From NCBI GenBank assembly GCA_039822005.1, contig JBCBMZ010000001.1, positions 558,001 through 622,000 of the forward strand: a DNA stretch of 64,000 bases, given 5' to 3'. The translations under genes and the position numbers were made by a program. The stretch is from JBCBDX01 sp039822005. GTDB lineage: Bacteria > Pseudomonadota > Alphaproteobacteria > Rhizobiales > Rhizobiaceae. Of this stretch, positions 61,782 to 64,000 are shown piece by piece; position 1 is the first letter of the stretch; each line of letters opens with the position of its first letter. The notes beneath the pieces were generated by a model. It had not been told where the DNA came from, did no database searches, and saw only the letters and a list, made by a program, of their open reading frames with translations.

Positions 61782-62879
61782 ATGCGTTTTGCCGTCCTTC
61801 TTGCGACCACTGCAATCACCGCTTTGGCAACCACCGGTTTTGCCGCAGCGCAGGATCGCACGGTCAACATTTACAACTGGTCCGATTACATTGACGAAGA
61901 CATTCTGACTGAATTCACCGAAGAAACGGGCATCAAGGTCGTCTATGACGTGTTTGACTCCAACGAAATCTTGGAAACCAAACTGCTTGCCGGCGGCACT
62001 GGCTACGACATCGTTGTCCCGACCGGTACGTTCTTGGCAAACCAGATCAACGCCGGTGTTTTCCAGCCGCTCGACAAGGCCAAATTGCCGAACCTGGCGA
62101 ATATGGACCCGGCTATCTCGGAACGTCTGGCGCTTTATGATCCGGGCAATAACTATGCGATCAACTATATGTGGGGCACCACCGGCATCGGCTTGAATGT
62201 TGACATGCTCAAGGAGCGTCTTGGTGACAATGCCAACATGAACACGTGGGATTTGGTGTTTGATCCTGAAACCGCTGCCAAGCTGTCAGATTGCGGTATT
62301 TTCCATCTGGATGCGCCCGCTGAGATGGTGCCGGCTGCCTTGAACTGGCTTGGCGAAAACCCGGACCTGAAAGATCAGGCAAGCGTCGACAAAGCCAAAG
62401 ATGCCATGTTGGCGGTCCGTGATACGGTGCGCAAATATCACTCTTCCGAATATATCAATGGCCTCGCCAATGGCGATATATGTATGGCGGTTGGCTGGTC
62501 GGGCGACATCCTTCAAGCGCGTGATCGCGCCGCCGAGGCAGATGCCGGTGTAAACGTTGAATACATCATCCCGCAAGAAGGTGCGCTGATGTGGTTTGAT
62601 AATATGGCGATCCCGTCGGACGCGCAAAATGTTGAGGAAGCGCATATCTTCCTTGATTACATCATGCGTCCCGAAGTGATGGCGAAGGCTTCCAACTATG
62701 TTTACTACGCGAACGGCAACTTGGCGTCTAAGCCGTTACTTGAAGAGGATGTCATCGGCGATCCGGCAATCTATCCCGATGAAGAGACGATCGCTCGCCT
62801 CTACACCGTAACCCCTGATAGTCCCCGTGAAAAGCGCATCTTGAACCGGGCTTGGACAACAGTCAAAACCGGACAATAA
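61782..62879 (+). CDS. potF: Putrescine/polyamine ABC transporter substrate-binding protein
   Basis: A 365-residue periplasmic protein (PotF is 370). Signal peptide up to GFAAA-QD. VNIYNWSDYIDEDILTEF, GTGYDIVVPTGTFLA, WGTTGIGLN and YIIPQEGALMWFDNMAIP are PotD/PotF signatures. GGGAG lies seven bases before ATG 61782; an ATG at 61779 is also possible. It precedes potG with a hairpin in the 62-base gap. Confidence 0.92.
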   Translation: MRFAVLLATTAITALATTGFAAAQDRTVNIYNWSDYIDEDILTEFTEETGIKVVYDVFDSNEILETKLLAGGTGYDIVVPTGTFLANQINAGVFQPLDKAKLPNLANMDPAISERLALYDPGNNYAINYMWGTTGIGLNVDMLKERLGDNANMNTWDLVFDPETAAKLSDCGIFHLDAPAEMVPAALNWLGENPDLKDQASVDKAKDAMLAVRDTVRKYHSSEYINGLANGDICMAVGWSGDILQARDRAAEADAGVNVEYIIPQEGALMWFDNMAIPSDAQNVEEAHIFLDYIMRPEVMAKASNYVYYANGNLASKPLLEEDVIGDPAIYPDEETIARLYTVTPDSPREKRILNRAWTTVKTGQ

Positions 62880-62892
62880 CAACCGCATAACC

Positions 62893-62922
62893 GGCCCCGT
62901 CTTTCGTCGCAAAGGCGGGGCC
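62893..62922 (+). terminator. Intercistronic hairpin between potF and potG
   Basis: GGCCCCGTCTTT (62893-62904) pairs with AAAGGCGGGGCC (62911-62922), 12 bp with one G-T pair and a CGTCGC loop. There is no long U-run, so it probably lets part of the transcription through and protects the potF message, raising binding protein over ATPase. Confidence 0.75.
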
Positions 62923-62941
62923 ATTAGCTTTTGAGGGCGTT

Positions 62942-64000
62942 ATGAAATCGCTGGGCTCTATCCGCAAATCATTTGCCCCATGGGACGATCCCGCTGCCAA
63001 GCCCTACATTTCGTTTGAAAATGTCACGAAGCGGTTCGGCGATTTTACTGCCGTCAATGACTTGACGCTTCTGGTTTACGAACGCGAGTTCTTCTCGCTA
63101 CTCGGGCCTTCGGGATGCGGCAAGACGACATTGCTGCGAATGCTTGCCGGGTTTGAGGAACCGACATCGGGCCAGATTTTGCTCGACGGACAGGATCTGG
63201 CGGGTGTTGCGCCGCACAAACGTCCCGTCAATATGATGTTCCAGTCCTACGCGCTGTTTCCGCATATGAACGTGCGGGACAATATCGCGTTCGGTCTGCG
63301 CCGGGACAAGATGCCGGAAAAGGGTGTGGCTGAGCGCGTTGGTGAAATGCTCAAGCTGACCAAACTGGAAGAGTTTGCCCACCGCAAACCGCATCAACTT
63401 TCCGGCGGCCAACGCCAACGGGTGGCCTTGGCACGGTCAGTGGCCAAACGGCCCAAGCTCTTATTGCTTGATGAACCGCTGGGCGCTCTCGACAAGAAAC
63501 TGCGCGAGGAAACACAGTTCGAGCTGATGGATTTGCAGCAGGAACTGGGCCTGACATTCATGATCGTTACGCACGATCAGGAAGAGGCGATGACCATGTC
63601 GGATCGCATCGCGGTCATGGACAAAGGCATTATCGAACAGGTCGGCACGCCGGCAGAAATCTATGAAGCACCCAATTCGCGCTATGTCGCCGATTTCATC
63701 GGTTCGGTGAACATGTTTGAGGGCAATGTTGGCTCCACTTCCAAAGGCGCAGTCACGCTTGCCGGGGTTGACGGTTTCAAGATTAAAGCTGCCACCGATG
63801 CTGCGCTCTCGAAGGACCGCCAAGCATGGTTTGCCGTGCGTCCCGAAAAGGTGAAAGTGGCTCGCAAAAAACCGGCTGGAACAACCAATGCGGTCGAAGG
63901 CGAAGTCTGGGACATTGCCTACCTCGGCGACATGACCATCCTCAACGTGAAACTCGAAAGCGGTAAAATCGTCAAAGCATCCATGGTCAACGCCTCGCGC
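62942..64000 (+). CDS. potG: Putrescine/polyamine ABC transporter ATP-binding protein, partial
   Basis: 353 open codons run from ATG 62942 off the window end. Walker A FSLLGPSGCGKTTLLRMLAG, signature QLSGGQRQRVALARSVA, Walker B LLLLDEPLGALD, H-loop VTHDQEEAM, followed by the TOBE region (FIGSVNMFEGNV). PotG is about 377 residues, so roughly 25 residues are missing. The permeases should follow off window. Confidence 0.93.
   Translation, partial: MKSLGSIRKSFAPWDDPAAKPYISFENVTKRFGDFTAVNDLTLLVYEREFFSLLGPSGCGKTTLLRMLAGFEEPTSGQILLDGQDLAGVAPHKRPVNMMFQSYALFPHMNVRDNIAFGLRRDKMPEKGVAERVGEMLKLTKLEEFAHRKPHQLSGGQRQRVALARSVAKRPKLLLLDEPLGALDKKLREETQFELMDLQQELGLTFMIVTHDQEEAMTMSDRIAVMDKGIIEQVGTPAEIYEAPNSRYVADFIGSVNMFEGNVGSTSKGAVTLAGVDGFKIKAATDAALSKDRQAWFAVRPEKVKVARKKPAGTTNAVEGEVWDIAYLGDMTILNVKLESGKIVKASMVNASR

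Noticed and set aside
1..64000. CRISPR array or rRNA genes
   Set aside because: No spaced direct repeats of 25-40 bases and no rRNA-like sequence were seen.

Overview
The window looks like chromosomal DNA of a marine-type alphaproteobacterium, most likely Hyphomicrobiales (Rhizobiales). The evidence is a zwf-pgl-edd Entner-Doudoroff operon, paired gamma-glutamylputrescine synthetases with an ABC putrescine importer, a ScfR-like XRE/ImmA-type regulator, DUF736 genes and many TTG/GTG starts. No species call is possible from the sequence alone.

Region 1 (1-14394) is the right-hand part of an integrated mobile element. Its right boundary is a 45-base copy of the 3' end of a tRNA-Phe gene (anticodon loop to CCA), next to a tyrosine integrase and an AlpA-type excisionase. 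The element carries two DUF736 paralogs, a serine recombinase, a membrane/PEGA-like gene pair, a CHC2 primase, two very basic small proteins, an ExoI (SbcB) nuclease and a HARE-type winged-helix protein. Its core is a four-gene operon (11674 to 7026): a VirD4/HerA-like ATPase with destroyed Walker motifs, a small protein, an intact VirD4/HerA-like ATPase with an N-terminal membrane anchor, and a Replic_Relax-type protein with PD/ExD residues. No relaxase or T4SS channel is visible here. Upstream of the operon lies about 450 bases of strongly structured DNA: a leader stem holding the start codon, a perfect 16-bp hairpin and a 137-base three-tier hairpin. I consider this the most likely undescribed system in the window.

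Region 2 (14395-19529) holds a small Cys-rich secreted protein and then a tightly overlapping glycan-modification operon: DegT aminotransferase, sulfotransferase, GtrB-like GT2, SAM methyltransferase, GtrA flippase. Region 3 (19721-24896) has a five-PAS hybrid histidine kinase and a convergent GGDEF-EAL protein. Region 4 (24956-34076 and folD to 35033) is metabolic: SDR + aldehyde dehydrogenase, two secreted proteins of unknown function, zwf-pgl-edd, a copper-type PCuAC/DUF4399/DUF2946 group, and folD.

Region 5 (35119-44080) is an exopolysaccharide cluster of the Wzx/Wzy type: Wzc/GumC-like chain-length protein without a kinase domain, flippase, DUF6492, WecG/TagA, GT4, GT2 and an O-antigen ligase/polymerase. 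Region 6 (44150-53632) has proC, a complete LIV-type amino-acid ABC transporter (livG, F, H, M and a separate binding protein) interrupted by two tandem secreted SNase-like proteins with altered active sites, a FabH-like ketosynthase and an Ala/Pro-rich protein. Region 7 (53639-64000) has a SLC13/TrkA-C permease and then putrescine import and gamma-glutamylation: puuB, two puuA copies, a ScfR-like regulator, potF and a potG cut by the window end.
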